Shown here piece by piece: positions 9,399 through 18,476 of a stretch of 32,724 nt of DNA. The stretch's first letter is position 1, and the number at the start of each line of letters is the position of its first letter. Under the pieces are notes generated by a model. That model was not told the DNA's origin. It did no database searches and was given only the letters and a program-made list of their open reading frames with translations. This stretch comes from Gammaproteobacteria bacterium (GTDB lineage: Bacteria > Pseudomonadota > Gammaproteobacteria > UBA4575), in contig JAQWYM010000030.1 in NCBI GenBank assembly GCA_029253965.1, positions 1 through 32,724 on the forward strand. The letters are read 5' to 3'. Position numbers and translations under genes: made by a program.

Positions 9399-10492
9399 GG
9401 CCTGTAATGATTATGGCCGGTGGCACTGGTGGACATGTATTCCCAGCATTGGCTGTAGCCAAAGAACTTCACCAACGAGGCGTGCCCATTGTTTGGGTTG
9501 GCACGGCAAATGGCATTGAGGCTGATCTTGTGCCAGCAGCAGGACTGCGATTAATTCATATGCATATTCAAGGTTTGCGTGGCAAGGGTAAGCTGTCACT
9601 CCTAAAAGCTCCCTTCTTGTTGGCAAGAGCAATGGCGGAGGCATTTGTAATTGTTTTACGTGAGCGCCCACAGGCCTTGCTAGGGATGGGTGGTTTTGTT
9701 GCAGGCCCCTGTGCATTGGCTGCTAGCCTATTACGGATGCCTTTGGTGATTCATGAACAGAATGCAACCATAGGTCTGACAAACCGACTCTTGGCACCAT
9801 TTGCAAAAACCTTCTTTAGTGGTTTTGATCTTACGCAGTCGAATGCAAAAACAGTTCACTGTGGGAATCCAGTGCGTTCAGAAATGTTATCTCTAGCATC
9901 TCCAGATGAGCGCTATGCGAATAGAACTGAAGCGCGAAGAATCTTAATTATTGGTGGCAGTCTGGGTGCACGTGGATTGAATCAATTACTACCTATGAGT
10001 TTGTCAGCTGTTGAGCAAGCGCAGACACTTGAAATTTGGCATCAAACAGGAAAGCAGCAAAGTGAAGAAGTAAGGCAGGTTTATAAAGAGAATGGTCTGC
10101 AAGCACGTGTGACCACATTTATCGATGACATGGCCGCTGCCTATGCTTGGGCTGATTTACTGATCTGCCGAAGTGGTGCTATGACCTTGGCCGAGATTGC
10201 CAGTGTTGGTTTGCCTGCTATTTTAGTGCCGTACCCCTATGCAGTTGACGACCATCAAACCAGTAATGCTAATAGCTTTGTTCGTATTGGCGCAGCCTAT
10301 TTGATACAAGAGCGTGATACTACTGTTGAGCAAATGACGGCATTGCTAAGTCAGTTATTGTCGAAGCCAGAACAATTACTAGCTATGGCAAATGCAGCCT
10401 ATAGCTTACGCCGTGCAGATGCGGTGACCATCCTTGCTGATAGTTGTCAGCAGAAGGGTTGCTTGCCTGCTAGTGCAGGAGGCTTGGACTAA
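9395..10492 (+). CDS. murG: Lipid II synthase MurG (GlcNAc transferase)
   Basis: MurG is a GT28-family enzyme at the inner face of the membrane. It adds GlcNAc from UDP-GlcNAc to lipid I, making lipid II. The 365-residue product opens with the glycine-rich GGTGGHVFPALAVA loop (9-22). It also contains HEQNATIGLTNR, GNPVR, the second glycine-rich loop GGSLGARGLN, and the UDP-GlcNAc-binding CRSGAMTLAEIASVGLP stretch followed by DDHQTSNA. Length and motifs match the family. The gene overlaps ftsW by 4 bp and its TAA shares one base with the murC ATG. Confidence 0.98.
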   Translation: MRPVMIMAGGTGGHVFPALAVAKELHQRGVPIVWVGTANGIEADLVPAAGLRLIHMHIQGLRGKGKLSLLKAPFLLARAMAEAFVIVLRERPQALLGMGGFVAGPCALAASLLRMPLVIHEQNATIGLTNRLLAPFAKTFFSGFDLTQSNAKTVHCGNPVRSEMLSLASPDERYANRTEARRILIIGGSLGARGLNQLLPMSLSAVEQAQTLEIWHQTGKQQSEEVRQVYKENGLQARVTTFIDDMAAAYAWADLLICRSGAMTLAEIASVGLPAILVPYPYAVDDHQTSNANSFVRIGAAYLIQERDTTVEQMTALLSQLLSKPEQLLAMANAAYSLRRADAVTILADSCQQKGCLPASAGGLD

Positions 10493-11928
10493 TGGAGAGT
10501 TTAACTAGCTTGATGCCTGATCGAGGTATTAAAAATGTATTCTTCATCGGTATTGCCGGTGTCGGTATGAGTGGTATTGCTGAGGTTTTATTGAGTCTTG
10601 GATATCAGGTTTTCGGATCAGATCAGCTTGAAAATGTAGCCAGTCAGCGCCTCTGTGATTTGGGTGCAACTATCTATCATGGACATGTTGCAGAACAGGT
10701 TGAAGCAATGGATGTGGTTGTCGTTTCATCAGCAATCAATGCTGATAATGTTGAGCTTGTACGAGCACATGAAAAGCGTATCCCTGTTATTCCTAGAGCT
10801 GAGATGCTTGCTGAAGTAATGCGTTTTAGAAAGGGCATTGCGATAGCGGGGACGCATGGGAAAACCACAACAACAAGTTTGGTCGCTGCTGTCTTAGGTG
10901 AGGCTAGCCTAGATCCAACCTTTATTGTTGGTGGAAAGGTAAATAGCACCGGTAGCCACTCACGCTTGGGCGCAGGCGCTGTAATGATTGCTGAGGCGGA
11001 TGAGAGTGATGCTTCATTCTTACATCTACAGCCATTGGTTGCTGTGGTTACAAATATTGATGCTGACCATTTGTCTGCATATGAAAATGATTTTTCAAAA
11101 CTACGTGCAGCCTTTGTTGATTTTCTACATAACTTACCCTTCTATGGTTTAGCGGTGCTTTGCATCGATGATCCAGAGGTGCGTTCAATACTGCCCGATT
11201 TAAGCCGTCCTTTTATTAGCTATGGTTTTTCTGAGGATGCTGATGTTCGTGCGCATGACCTTGTGCATGAGCAGGGGCAGGTATCGTTTTCTGTGACAGT
11301 TTCATCTGCTGCAGATGCTATGCAATTTCGACTTAATCTTCCCGGTGAGCATAATGTGCAAAATGCATTGGCAGCAATTGCTATCGGTTTGGAATGCAAA
11401 CTGAAGACAGCAACGATTGCTCAAGCATTGAGCTCATTTGCTGGCATTGGTCGGCGCATGCAATGTCTAGGTCATACGCCTCAGGCGCGCGGAGATATCT
11501 GTTTTTATGATGACTATGCTCATCATCCTAGAGAACTCATAGCAAGCTTAAAGGCAACACGTTCGGCATGGCCTGAGAAGCGTCTCGTAGCTGTATTTCA
11601 GCCGCATAGATATAGCAGAACACGTGATTTATTTAATGATTTTGTTGATGCCTTGGCAACAGTTGATGTCTTAATCCTAATGCCAGTTTACGCGGCGGGT
11701 GAGGTGGTGTTGGCTGGAGCAGACAGTCAGGCACTAGCTGATGCCTTGTTTAGCAAGAATTTGACTGATGCCATCGTAATGACTGATGAACATTCACTGT
11801 TCGCAATATTAGAAGAGATTATACAAGACAATGATTTAGTCCTGACTATGGGTGCAGGCAGCATAGGACGTTTTGCACAGGAGGCCTTTGAGCAGTTTAA
11901 GCAGAGTGCGAGTCATTATGTTAACTGA
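10492..11928 (+). CDS. murC: UDP-MurNAc:L-alanine ligase MurC
   Basis: MurC adds the first amino acid, L-alanine, to UDP-MurNAc in the cytoplasm. The 478-residue product has an N-terminal UDP-binding fold (FFIGIAGVGMSGIAE, about 17-31), the P-loop GTHGKTTTT at 120-128 and EADESDASFL. Later come FYDDYAHHPRE and FQPHRYSRTRDLF, all typical of MurC. The start is fixed by the TAATG junction with murG. The last 11 bases overlap the murB start. No unusual residues were seen in the catalytic motifs, in contrast to murE. Confidence 0.97.
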   Translation: MESLTSLMPDRGIKNVFFIGIAGVGMSGIAEVLLSLGYQVFGSDQLENVASQRLCDLGATIYHGHVAEQVEAMDVVVVSSAINADNVELVRAHEKRIPVIPRAEMLAEVMRFRKGIAIAGTHGKTTTTSLVAAVLGEASLDPTFIVGGKVNSTGSHSRLGAGAVMIAEADESDASFLHLQPLVAVVTNIDADHLSAYENDFSKLRAAFVDFLHNLPFYGLAVLCIDDPEVRSILPDLSRPFISYGFSEDADVRAHDLVHEQGQVSFSVTVSSAADAMQFRLNLPGEHNVQNALAAIAIGLECKLKTATIAQALSSFAGIGRRMQCLGHTPQARGDICFYDDYAHHPRELIASLKATRSAWPEKRLVAVFQPHRYSRTRDLFNDFVDALATVDVLILMPVYAAGEVVLAGADSQALADALFSKNLTDAIVMTDEHSLFAILEEIIQDNDLVLTMGAGSIGRFAQEAFEQFKQSASHYVN

Positions 11929-12817
11929 TCTAAAAACATTGGATGTTCGTGGAAAGTTATCCTTTGACGAATCTATGACGAGCTATAACACCTGGGGCGT
12001 CGGTGGCAGAGCGCAATGTGTATTTCGTCCTGCCGATGTTGATGACCTACAGTCATTCTTAAAACAATATAATGCTGAGCAGCCAGTTTACTGGATGGGC
12101 TTGGGTTCGAATATTTTGATTCCCGATGAAGGTTTATCAGGAGTGGTTGTTATCTCACACCCCGGTTTGCAGGGCATCAGTTATAAAGATGATGGTAGTG
12201 TTTATGTTGAGGCTGGTGTTGCCTGTTCTAAGTTAGCACGAGGTTCAGTTAAACATGATCTTCAAGGGCTTGAGTTTATGGCTGGAATTCCAGGCACAGT
12301 CGGTGGGGCTTTAGCAATGAACGCCGGTGCCTTTGGTGGTTCTACCTGGGAGCATGTTCGATCATTGAAGATGATCACTCGTTCTGGAGAACTGGAGCAA
12401 CGCCAAGTAGATGAATTCAAGGTTTCCTATCGAACAGTAGAGACGGCTGCTGACGAATGGTTTGTTGCTGCTGAATTTAAGTTATCACGCATTGAAGTGA
12501 ATGAAGAAGCTGTTTCAATCCGTGAGCTATTAGCTAAACGTAATCACAGTCAACCGATTGGTGAAAAAAATTGTGGCTCAGTATTTAAAAATCCTCCCGG
12601 GCTGTTTGCAGCAGAGATGATTCAGCAGTGTGGGCTTAAAGGGCTCAAGGTTGGAGGTGCAGAAATCTCACCAAAACACGCTAATTTTATTATTAATACA
12701 GGGTCTGCGAGTGCCACAGACATTACAGAGTTAATGGCAAAAATAATAAGTACAGTGAAAAAACAATATGGCGTTGAGTTGCAGCCTGAAGTGCGCACAC
12801 TCGGTGATGTGAAATAG
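11918..12817 (+). CDS. murB: UDP-N-acetylenolpyruvoylglucosamine reductase MurB (short form)
   Basis: This FAD- and NADPH-dependent reductase makes UDP-MurNAc, the substrate of MurC. The frame is open from 11873, but the product from ATG 11918 (MLTDLKTLDVRG) gives the usual N-terminus, so I choose that start; it lies inside murC with an 11-bp overlap. The 299-residue protein has the FAD-binding signatures WMGLGSNIL and AGIPGTVGGALAMNAGAFGG, the SYRTVE arginine, the active-site serine in NCGSVFKNP and the glutamate in LQPEVRTLG. At about 300 residues it resembles type II MurB enzymes rather than the 342-residue E. coli type I. Its place between murC and ddl fits many dcw clusters. Confidence 0.96.
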   Translation: MLTDLKTLDVRGKLSFDESMTSYNTWGVGGRAQCVFRPADVDDLQSFLKQYNAEQPVYWMGLGSNILIPDEGLSGVVVISHPGLQGISYKDDGSVYVEAGVACSKLARGSVKHDLQGLEFMAGIPGTVGGALAMNAGAFGGSTWEHVRSLKMITRSGELEQRQVDEFKVSYRTVETAADEWFVAAEFKLSRIEVNEEAVSIRELLAKRNHSQPIGEKNCGSVFKNPPGLFAAEMIQQCGLKGLKVGGAEISPKHANFIINTGSASATDITELMAKIISTVKKQYGVELQPEVRTLGDVK

Positions 12818-12819
12818 AT

Positions 12820-13749
12820 ATGGTAAATAAAAAACAAAATGATTTTGGCAGGGTAGCCGTTTTAATGGGCGGTCGATCTGGTGAGCGAGAAATATCATTA
12901 CGTAGTGGTGATGCAGTATTGGCTGCGTTAATTAGTAGAGGTGTTGATGCCCACGGTATTGATGTCGATGAGAATGTCTTTAGCCGATTACAAGATGAGA
13001 AATTTGAGCGCGCTTTTATAGCGCTGCATGGTCATGGTGGAGAAGACGGCTGTATCCAAGGTGGATTAGAAATGATTAGAGTTCCATATACGGGTAGCGG
13101 TGTTATGGCATCGAGTATTTGTATGGATAAGATCATGACAAAAAAGGTTTGGTTGGCTATGGGTGTTACGACACCTCGCTTTTCAGAAATTAAGGACAGC
13201 ACCCGATTCAGTGATGTTGCAGATTATCTGGGCTTGCCTTTTATTTTAAAACCTTCATGTGAGGGCTCTAGTCTGGGGATTGCGAAGATCATTAATGAAG
13301 CAGAATTTAATACTGCTTGTTTGAAGGCGCATGCCTTTAGTGGTGTATTGATGGCTGAGGAGTGGGTGCAGGGTAATGAATACACGGTCTCAGTTTTAGA
13401 TGATGAGGCTTTGCCAGTAATTCAATTGCAAACCCCACATGACTTCTATGATTATGCGGCTAAATATAAATCAAATGATACCCAGTATTTATTGCCATGT
13501 GGTTTAGAAGAGATGGCAGAGATCCAACTACAGGTGCAGGCATTACAAGCCTTTCGTGCAACTGCTGCATCATCATGGGGACGTGTTGATGTGATGTTGG
13601 ATGATCAGGGTAAATCATGGTTTTTAGAAGTAAATACTGTGCCTGGTATGACAGATCATAGTTTAGTGCCAATGGCAGCAAAACATATAGGCATTGATTT
13701 TGAACAGTTGGTATACCGTATTTTAGCTGCAAGTAGGCCGCTCTTATGA
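12820..13749 (+). CDS. ddl: D-alanine:D-alanine ligase
   Basis: This ATP-grasp enzyme makes D-Ala-D-Ala for MurF. The 309-residue product matches E. coli DdlB in length. Visible motifs are GGRSGEREISLRSG near the N-terminus, HGHGGEDGCIQGGLE, YTGSGV, the ATP-binding FILKPSCEGSSLGI, EEWVQGNEYTV, AAKYKSNDTQY, and the metal-binding WFLEVNTVPGMTDHSLVP. No clear SD sequence precedes the ATG, which lies 2 bp after the murB stop. Translation may depend on termination of murB. The gene shares an ATGA overlap with ftsQ. Confidence 0.97.
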   Translation: MVNKKQNDFGRVAVLMGGRSGEREISLRSGDAVLAALISRGVDAHGIDVDENVFSRLQDEKFERAFIALHGHGGEDGCIQGGLEMIRVPYTGSGVMASSICMDKIMTKKVWLAMGVTTPRFSEIKDSTRFSDVADYLGLPFILKPSCEGSSLGIAKIINEAEFNTACLKAHAFSGVLMAEEWVQGNEYTVSVLDDEALPVIQLQTPHDFYDYAAKYKSNDTQYLLPCGLEEMAEIQLQVQALQAFRATAASSWGRVDVMLDDQGKSWFLEVNTVPGMTDHSLVPMAAKHIGIDFEQLVYRILAASRPLL

Positions 13750-14501
13750 GCTTACGAAGGAAGCATCAAACTAGATCACGTAAAGCAGAGAGTGTTACTC
13801 AGGTAACGCCTGTAGAAATAGCTGAGCTATTTAAATTATTTGCAGTGGCTGGGTTGGTTATTGCTGCTCTGTATCTAGTGAGCTTACTTGAGCGCATTCC
13901 TGTGAAATCAATTGTGGTTAATAGTGTATTACAACATGTTGATCGTAATGCTTTACGTGCAGTTGTTGCTGATTATTCAGAAGAAGGATTCTTCACAGTT
14001 GATCTGGCTGCGTTTGAAAAAGATTTAGAAAATATGCCATGGGTTTTTAGTGCCAGTATTAAACGGCGCTGGCCTAGTGAGCTATCCATTGTTATTGAGG
14101 AACAAAAACCTCTATTTCGATGGCGTGAAAATGCTCTATTAAATCAGCGTTACCAAGTATTTGAAGTGGGTGATGTCACTCAATTTGAGGGCTTGGTAGT
14201 GATTTCTGGTAATGATCAGCGCAGCGTGCATTTGGCAGGTTTCTATCGTGACTATGCAGACTCATTTGAACAGTTGAATTTAGCAATAGATGGAGTCTAT
14301 GAAGATGGCCGTTATGACAAGCGTGTAAAACTTGCGAATGGCATTATTTTAAAATTAAGCCGCCGCAACTATCTTAAACAGATGCGGCTAGCACGATCAG
14401 CATTGAGTTTGTTTCCTCTAAAAGAGAGGGCAATGATTGCTGAAATTGATTTACGTCATAGCAACGGTTTTGCTGTGCAATGGAAACAGAAAGACTCATA
14501 A
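13746..14501 (+). CDS. ftsQ: Cell division protein FtsQ
   Basis: FtsQ is a bitopic divisome protein that links early and late division proteins through FtsB and FtsL. The 251-residue product has a basic cytoplasmic N-terminus (about 1-20), one transmembrane segment at about 29-48, and a POTRA domain beginning around IPVKSIVVNSV and running to about residue 120. The conserved stretch of small hydrophobic and tryptophan residues at MPWVFSASIKRRWPSEL is followed by the beta domain. Size, topology and the position between ddl and ftsA all agree. Confidence 0.94.
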   Translation: MSLRRKHQTRSRKAESVTQVTPVEIAELFKLFAVAGLVIAALYLVSLLERIPVKSIVVNSVLQHVDRNALRAVVADYSEEGFFTVDLAAFEKDLENMPWVFSASIKRRWPSELSIVIEEQKPLFRWRENALLNQRYQVFEVGDVTQFEGLVVISGNDQRSVHLAGFYRDYADSFEQLNLAIDGVYEDGRYDKRVKLANGIILKLSRRNYLKQMRLARSALSLFPLKERAMIAEIDLRHSNGFAVQWKQKDS

Positions 14502-14516
14502 ACCGGACTATGCGCT

Positions 14517-15752
14517 ATGGGAAAACGAAGTGAACAAGGCATGATTGTTGGACTCGATATTGGCACCTCGAAAGTAGTGGCTATTGTTGGTGAGGTTACT
14601 GAAGAAGGCGAAATCGAAATTATTGGTATCGGCTCACACCAGTCACGTGGTCTAAAAAAAGGTGTGGTTGTCAATATTGAGAGCACAGTGCAGTCAATAC
14701 AAAGAGCCGTGGAAGAAGCTGAATTGATGGCTGGTTGTCAGATTCATTCTGTCTATGCTGGAATTGCTGGCAGTCATATCAGAAGTATGAATTCGCATGG
14801 CATTGTTGCAATCAAAGATCGTGAAGTTATAGAAAGTGATGTTGATCGAGTTATTGATGCTGCTAGAGCAGTTGCTATTCCAGCAGATCAAAAAGTATTA
14901 CATGTGATTCCACAGGAATTCATTATTGATGACCAAGAAGGAATCCGTGAGCCGATTGGTATGTCAGGCGTGCGCTTGGAAGCAAAGGTTCATCTCATTA
15001 CCGGTGCTGAATCATCTGCGCAGAACATTGTTAAGTGTATTCAGCGCTGTGGCTTACAAACTGATGACATTATTCTTGAGCAGCTGGCTTCAAGTTATGC
15101 CGTATTGACTGAGGATGAAAAAGACCTAGGTGTTTGTCTGGTGGATATTGGAGGTGGGACAACAGATATTGCAGTCTTCTCTGAAGGTGCGATTAAACAT
15201 ACGGCTGTCATTCCTATTGCTGGTGATCAGGTGACAAATGATATTGCGGTGGCGATGCGAACACCGACGCAATATGCCGAAGAGATTAAAACTAAATACG
15301 CCTGTGCGCTGCGACAACTGACTAATCCCGATGAGGTGATTGAAGTGCCTAGTGTCGGCGATCGGCCACCGCGTAAGTTAGCACGACAAACCTTGGCTGA
15401 AGTTGTAGAGCCACGCTATGAAGAGTTGATGTCATTAATTTTGGCAGAGCTGCGACGTAGTGGTTATGAAAACTTAATTGCTGCTGGTGTCGTTTTGACT
15501 GGCGGTAGTGCAAAGATGGAAGGCGTTGTTGAGTTGGCTGAAGAAGTATTTCATATGCCAGTACGCTTAGGTATGCCGCAGTATGTGACTGGTTTAATTG
15601 AGGTTGTACGCAATCCGATACATGCCACTGGAGTTGGTTTGCTGTTATTTGGAGCACGACATGCAACATCGAAAGAACCGAATGCATTTTCTGCGAGTGG
15701 ACTTTCATCCAAATTTACGCGCATAAAAAATTGGTTACAGGGTAATTTTTAG
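14517..15752 (+). CDS. ftsA: Cell division protein FtsA
   Basis: FtsA is an actin-like ATPase that tethers FtsZ to the membrane. The 411-residue product has the phosphate-1 motif VGLDIGTSKVVAIVGE (about 11-26), an SHS2/1C domain, the phosphate-2 motif VDIGGGTTDIAVF and the adenosine motif VVLTGGSAKMEG. The C-terminus ends in an amphipathic stretch, FTRIKNWLQGNF, matching the membrane-targeting helix of the family. The start at 14517 gives an N-terminal length like E. coli FtsA, but there is only a weak SD sequence upstream. ATG 14541, just before IVGLDIG, is the alternative. Confidence 0.97.
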   Translation: MGKRSEQGMIVGLDIGTSKVVAIVGEVTEEGEIEIIGIGSHQSRGLKKGVVVNIESTVQSIQRAVEEAELMAGCQIHSVYAGIAGSHIRSMNSHGIVAIKDREVIESDVDRVIDAARAVAIPADQKVLHVIPQEFIIDDQEGIREPIGMSGVRLEAKVHLITGAESSAQNIVKCIQRCGLQTDDIILEQLASSYAVLTEDEKDLGVCLVDIGGGTTDIAVFSEGAIKHTAVIPIAGDQVTNDIAVAMRTPTQYAEEIKTKYACALRQLTNPDEVIEVPSVGDRPPRKLARQTLAEVVEPRYEELMSLILAELRRSGYENLIAAGVVLTGGSAKMEGVVELAEEVFHMPVRLGMPQYVTGLIEVVRNPIHATGVGLLLFGARHATSKEPNAFSASGLSSKFTRIKNWLQGNF

Positions 15753-15798
15753 AATTTTTATATTTCAATTTTTAGTAATAAAAAAGAGGAGAGGATAG

Positions 15799-16956
15799 AT
15801 GTTTGAGTTTGATGATTCATATGGACAAAGTGCAGTCATTAAAGTGATTGGTGTTGGTGGCGGTGGTGGTAATGCTGTCGAGCATATGGTGCAGGCCTCG
15901 ATTGATGGCGTCAGTTTCATCTGTGCTAATACTGATGCGCAAGCGCTGCAACGATCAAATGCAAAAATAACTTTCCAACTAGGGACTGATATTACCAAGG
16001 GTCTAGGAGCTGGTGCTAACCCCGAAATTGGGCGTCAGTCTGCGTTGGAAGATAGAGATCGTATACACGATGCAATTGCGGGTGCTGATATGCTCTTTAT
16101 TACAGCTGGGATGGGTGGTGGTACCGGCACTGGTGCAGCGCCAATTGTTGCTGAGGTGGCTCGTGAACTGGGTATCCTAACTGTGGCTGTCGTCACCAAG
16201 CCATTCCCATTTGAAGGCTCTAAGCGCCGCAAGATAGCTGAGCGTGGTATCGAAGAACTTTCACAGCATGTTGATTCTCTGATTACTATTCCTAATGAGA
16301 AGCTACTTACCGTGCTCGACAAAGATATGACTATGTTAGATGGTTTTAAGGCTGCCAATGATATTTTGCTGCGAGCAGTGCAAGGTATTGCAGAAGTAAT
16401 TACCTGTCCTGGTTTGATCAACGTCGATTTTGCTGATGTGAAAACAGTTATGTCAGAGATGGGTATGGCGATGATGGGTTCTGGAATGGCCTCTGGCCCT
16501 GAACGTGCCCGTGAAGCGGTTGAATCAGCAGTATCAAGCCCACTACTTGAAGACATTAATATTACCGGTGCACACGGTATCTTGGTTAATGTTACGGCAA
16601 GCAGCAAACTCACCATTAGTGAGATTTCTGAAGTGGGTTCACATGTTGAAGGCTTGGCATCAGATGACGCCACTGTCGTCGTTGGCACTGTTATTGATGA
16701 GATGATGGAAGATAAGCTACGCGTTACTGTGGTTGCTACAGGTATTGGCAGAGAAGCGGCTCATCAGCAGGATAAGCCAGAGATTAAGTTAGTGAATCGA
16801 CAATTGGCGGATACCACGCAAGCGGGTGGTGATTACAGCAATTTGGATCGCCCAACAGTATTACGCGCTGCTGAAAGCCATAATATGGAAACTGCTCAAG
16901 GTCTGGATGAAGATTATTTGGATATTCCAGCTTTTTTGCGTCGTCAGGCTGACTAG
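15799..16956 (+). CDS. ftsZ: Cell division protein FtsZ
   Basis: FtsZ is a tubulin-like GTPase that forms the Z ring. The 385-residue product contains the GTP-binding loops GVGGGGGNAV and GGGTGTGAAP (106-115), the T7-loop segment NVDFADVKTVM (208-218), a short linker, and the conserved C-terminal peptide DYLDIPAFLRRQAD that binds FtsA, ZipA and ZapD. It is preceded by a strong SD sequence (AGGAGAGG, 15787-15794) in a 46-bp A+T-rich gap after ftsA, which allows higher expression than the upstream genes. No lpxC follows; a convergent dciA begins 12 bp past the stop. Confidence 0.99.
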   Translation: MFEFDDSYGQSAVIKVIGVGGGGGNAVEHMVQASIDGVSFICANTDAQALQRSNAKITFQLGTDITKGLGAGANPEIGRQSALEDRDRIHDAIAGADMLFITAGMGGGTGTGAAPIVAEVARELGILTVAVVTKPFPFEGSKRRKIAERGIEELSQHVDSLITIPNEKLLTVLDKDMTMLDGFKAANDILLRAVQGIAEVITCPGLINVDFADVKTVMSEMGMAMMGSGMASGPERAREAVESAVSSPLLEDINITGAHGILVNVTASSKLTISEISEVGSHVEGLASDDATVVVGTVIDEMMEDKLRVTVVATGIGREAAHQQDKPEIKLVNRQLADTTQAGGDYSNLDRPTVLRAAESHNMETAQGLDEDYLDIPAFLRRQAD

Positions 16957-16968
16957 TTTGGCGGCTGT

Positions 16969-17349
16969 CTACTCAAGAATCTTACGTAGTTTTTTACATT
17001 CTAATTTGTAACGAGAACTGCGTTTGTTTGAGATAGGCTTGCTTGGCTTTATGCTGTTATCAGACATGCGATGATCCAATCGAACGCGCAGGCGATATAG
17101 AGGTCGACCTAATTCAACTGAAAATTCCTCGTTCAGTTGTTTCAAGATCTCATGTTGCTGGTAGCGCAGCAGAGTCGCACGCTCTGCTCGATTGGTCACG
17201 AGGGTGAGCTGATTGGTTACTATATCTGCAACCCAGCAATGTGGTGCTAGGTCAGGTGATAAACGGCTACGTATACTTGAACTAAGCTGCCCTAGAAAGG
17301 CCGCTTTTTTCAGGTAATGTCGATGAATAAGGTGGTTGATTGATTGCAT
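16969..17349 (-). CDS. dciA: DciA-like replicative helicase loader (DUF721 family)
   Basis: DciA proteins load or operate the replicative helicase DnaB in bacteria that lack DnaC or DnaI. The 126-residue product has the DUF721 core: a basic helical N-terminus, then a segment of the form V-x-N-x-LTLVTNRAERATLLRYQ (about 44-67) and a helix with ILKQLNEEF. A basic, probably disordered tail follows (about 92-126). In Pseudomonas a DUF721 gene lies between lpxC and the M23 peptidase gene, so the location supports the call. Here it is divergent from the M23 gene and convergent with ftsZ. The assignment rests on remembered family pattern and synteny, not an alignment. Confidence 0.78.
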   Translation of the reverse strand: MQSINHLIHRHYLKKAAFLGQLSSSIRSRLSPDLAPHCWVADIVTNQLTLVTNRAERATLLRYQQHEILKQLNEEFSVELGRPLYRLRVRLDHRMSDNSIKPSKPISNKRSSRYKLECKKLRKILE

Positions 17350-17427
17350 AATGTAACAAAAGTTGTGGTCATCTAGCGGCCGAGCATTCTATATACGAAA
17401 GCGCCCCAAGTCCGTAGAATAGCGTAA

Positions 17428-18351
17428 ATGAACGTACTCATCTCCCCTCGTGGCATTAAGCGACGCTTAAATATCTCAGCATATAGCCAGCGCCAACGCA
17501 GCCTAGCCCGTCTAGGGCTGTTTTTATTGGCCGTTAGCTGTGGGCTTGCTGGCTACTACCTTGGTGGTACTGCGAGTCAGCAGGCGTTATTCGCACAGTG
17601 GAAGAGCGATGTTGCACAGCAGCAGACGCAGCTGGAAGATATGCAGGATGAGAGTGATGCGCAGATAGAAGCGTTAACGCAGAAGATCGCGTATTTTCAG
17701 GTCTATATCAATCGATTAGAGGCTGTTGGTAATAAATTAATGATTACTGCAGGAATAGATGATCTAGAGATTGATTTCAGTTCTGACCCTGGTTTTGGTG
17801 GCCCTTCAGCGGCAGCAAAGAGTCGTGATCACATTGAACTGCTCTCAGAAATGGAGCAAACACTCAGTTTGATCGAGTTTGAATTACAGAGTCAGCAGAA
17901 TAAATTATTAACACTGGATGCAGTGTTAAGTTCACGTCAGCGCAATGAAGACTCCATGCCTAATGGGCGCCCGATTAGAAAGGGTTGGATGTCATCAAAT
18001 TTCGGTGAACGCACCGACCCATTTACTGGTCGTAAAGCCATGCATAAAGGTATTGATTTTGCCGGTAAATCGGGCGCTGATGTACTAGCTGTTGCCGATG
18101 GTATTGTAATAGCGACAGTAAAACACAGTGGCTATGGCAATCTAGTTGAGGTTGATCATGGCAATGGTTATGTGACGCGATACGGTCATAACAAAAGTTT
18201 TAATGTTAATTCTGGGCAAGTGGTTAAGCGCGGTGATGTTATTGCTGCAATAGGTAATACGGGGCGATCAACAGGTCCACATGTTCATTTTGAAGTATTG
18301 AAAGATGGACGTCAGATCAACCCTAAAAAGTTTCTTAATCGCACGAAATAA
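17428..18351 (+). CDS. Membrane-anchored M23 (LytM) family metallopeptidase
   Basis: This is a probable periplasmic peptidoglycan endopeptidase or amidase activator. The 307-residue product has a basic N-terminus, one transmembrane segment at about 28-47, and a Gln/Glu/Asp-rich probable coiled coil at about 52-100. A second helical region lies at about 133-170, and a C-terminal LytM domain at about 185-300. The zinc ligands and catalytic residues look intact: H206 and D210 in HKGID, H254 in YGHNK, H285 and H287 in PHVHFE. It is therefore likely an active enzyme rather than an EnvC-like activator. A homologous gene precedes secA in Pseudomonas. No clear SD sequence precedes the ATG. Confidence 0.9.
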   Translation: MNVLISPRGIKRRLNISAYSQRQRSLARLGLFLLAVSCGLAGYYLGGTASQQALFAQWKSDVAQQQTQLEDMQDESDAQIEALTQKIAYFQVYINRLEAVGNKLMITAGIDDLEIDFSSDPGFGGPSAAAKSRDHIELLSEMEQTLSLIEFELQSQQNKLLTLDAVLSSRQRNEDSMPNGRPIRKGWMSSNFGERTDPFTGRKAMHKGIDFAGKSGADVLAVADGIVIATVKHSGYGNLVEVDHGNGYVTRYGHNKSFNVNSGQVVKRGDVIAAIGNTGRSTGPHVHFEVLKDGRQINPKKFLNRTK

Positions 18352-18396
18352 GCATGTTGGATAATAAATTCTGAGCAAATAAGACTATTTGATAAT

Positions 18397-18441
18397 AATT
18401 TACCAGGCACTAGCTGCAAGGTAGCTAGTGCCTGGTAAATT
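18397..18441. repeat. Perfect 19-bp inverted repeat between the M23 gene and secA
   Basis: Two perfectly complementary 19-base arms (18397-18415 and 18423-18441) flank a 7-base loop, GCAAGGT. As RNA this would be a very stable hairpin. It sits 46 bp after the M23 stop and 64 bp before the secA ATG. There is no T-tract on either side, so it is not a textbook intrinsic terminator. It could be a mRNA-stabilising or processing hairpin, a terminator of weaker type, or a binding site in the secA leader. Confidence 0.9.
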
Positions 18442-18476
18442 GTATGCGGCATAAGATGAAATATATCTGTGTCTTA

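Noticed and set aside
16035-16688. A 217-codon open frame antisense to ftsZ
   Set aside because: It is a shadow of the ftsZ codon pattern. It is rich in Ser, Ile and Ala, has no recognisable domain or SD sequence, and ftsZ itself is certain.
17350-17427. TATATA (17390-17395) between dciA and the M23 gene as a -10 box
   Set aside because: No -35 element lies at a suitable distance on either strand (the nearest TTGTGG is 21 bp away). A promoter is expected in this divergent gap but cannot be placed.
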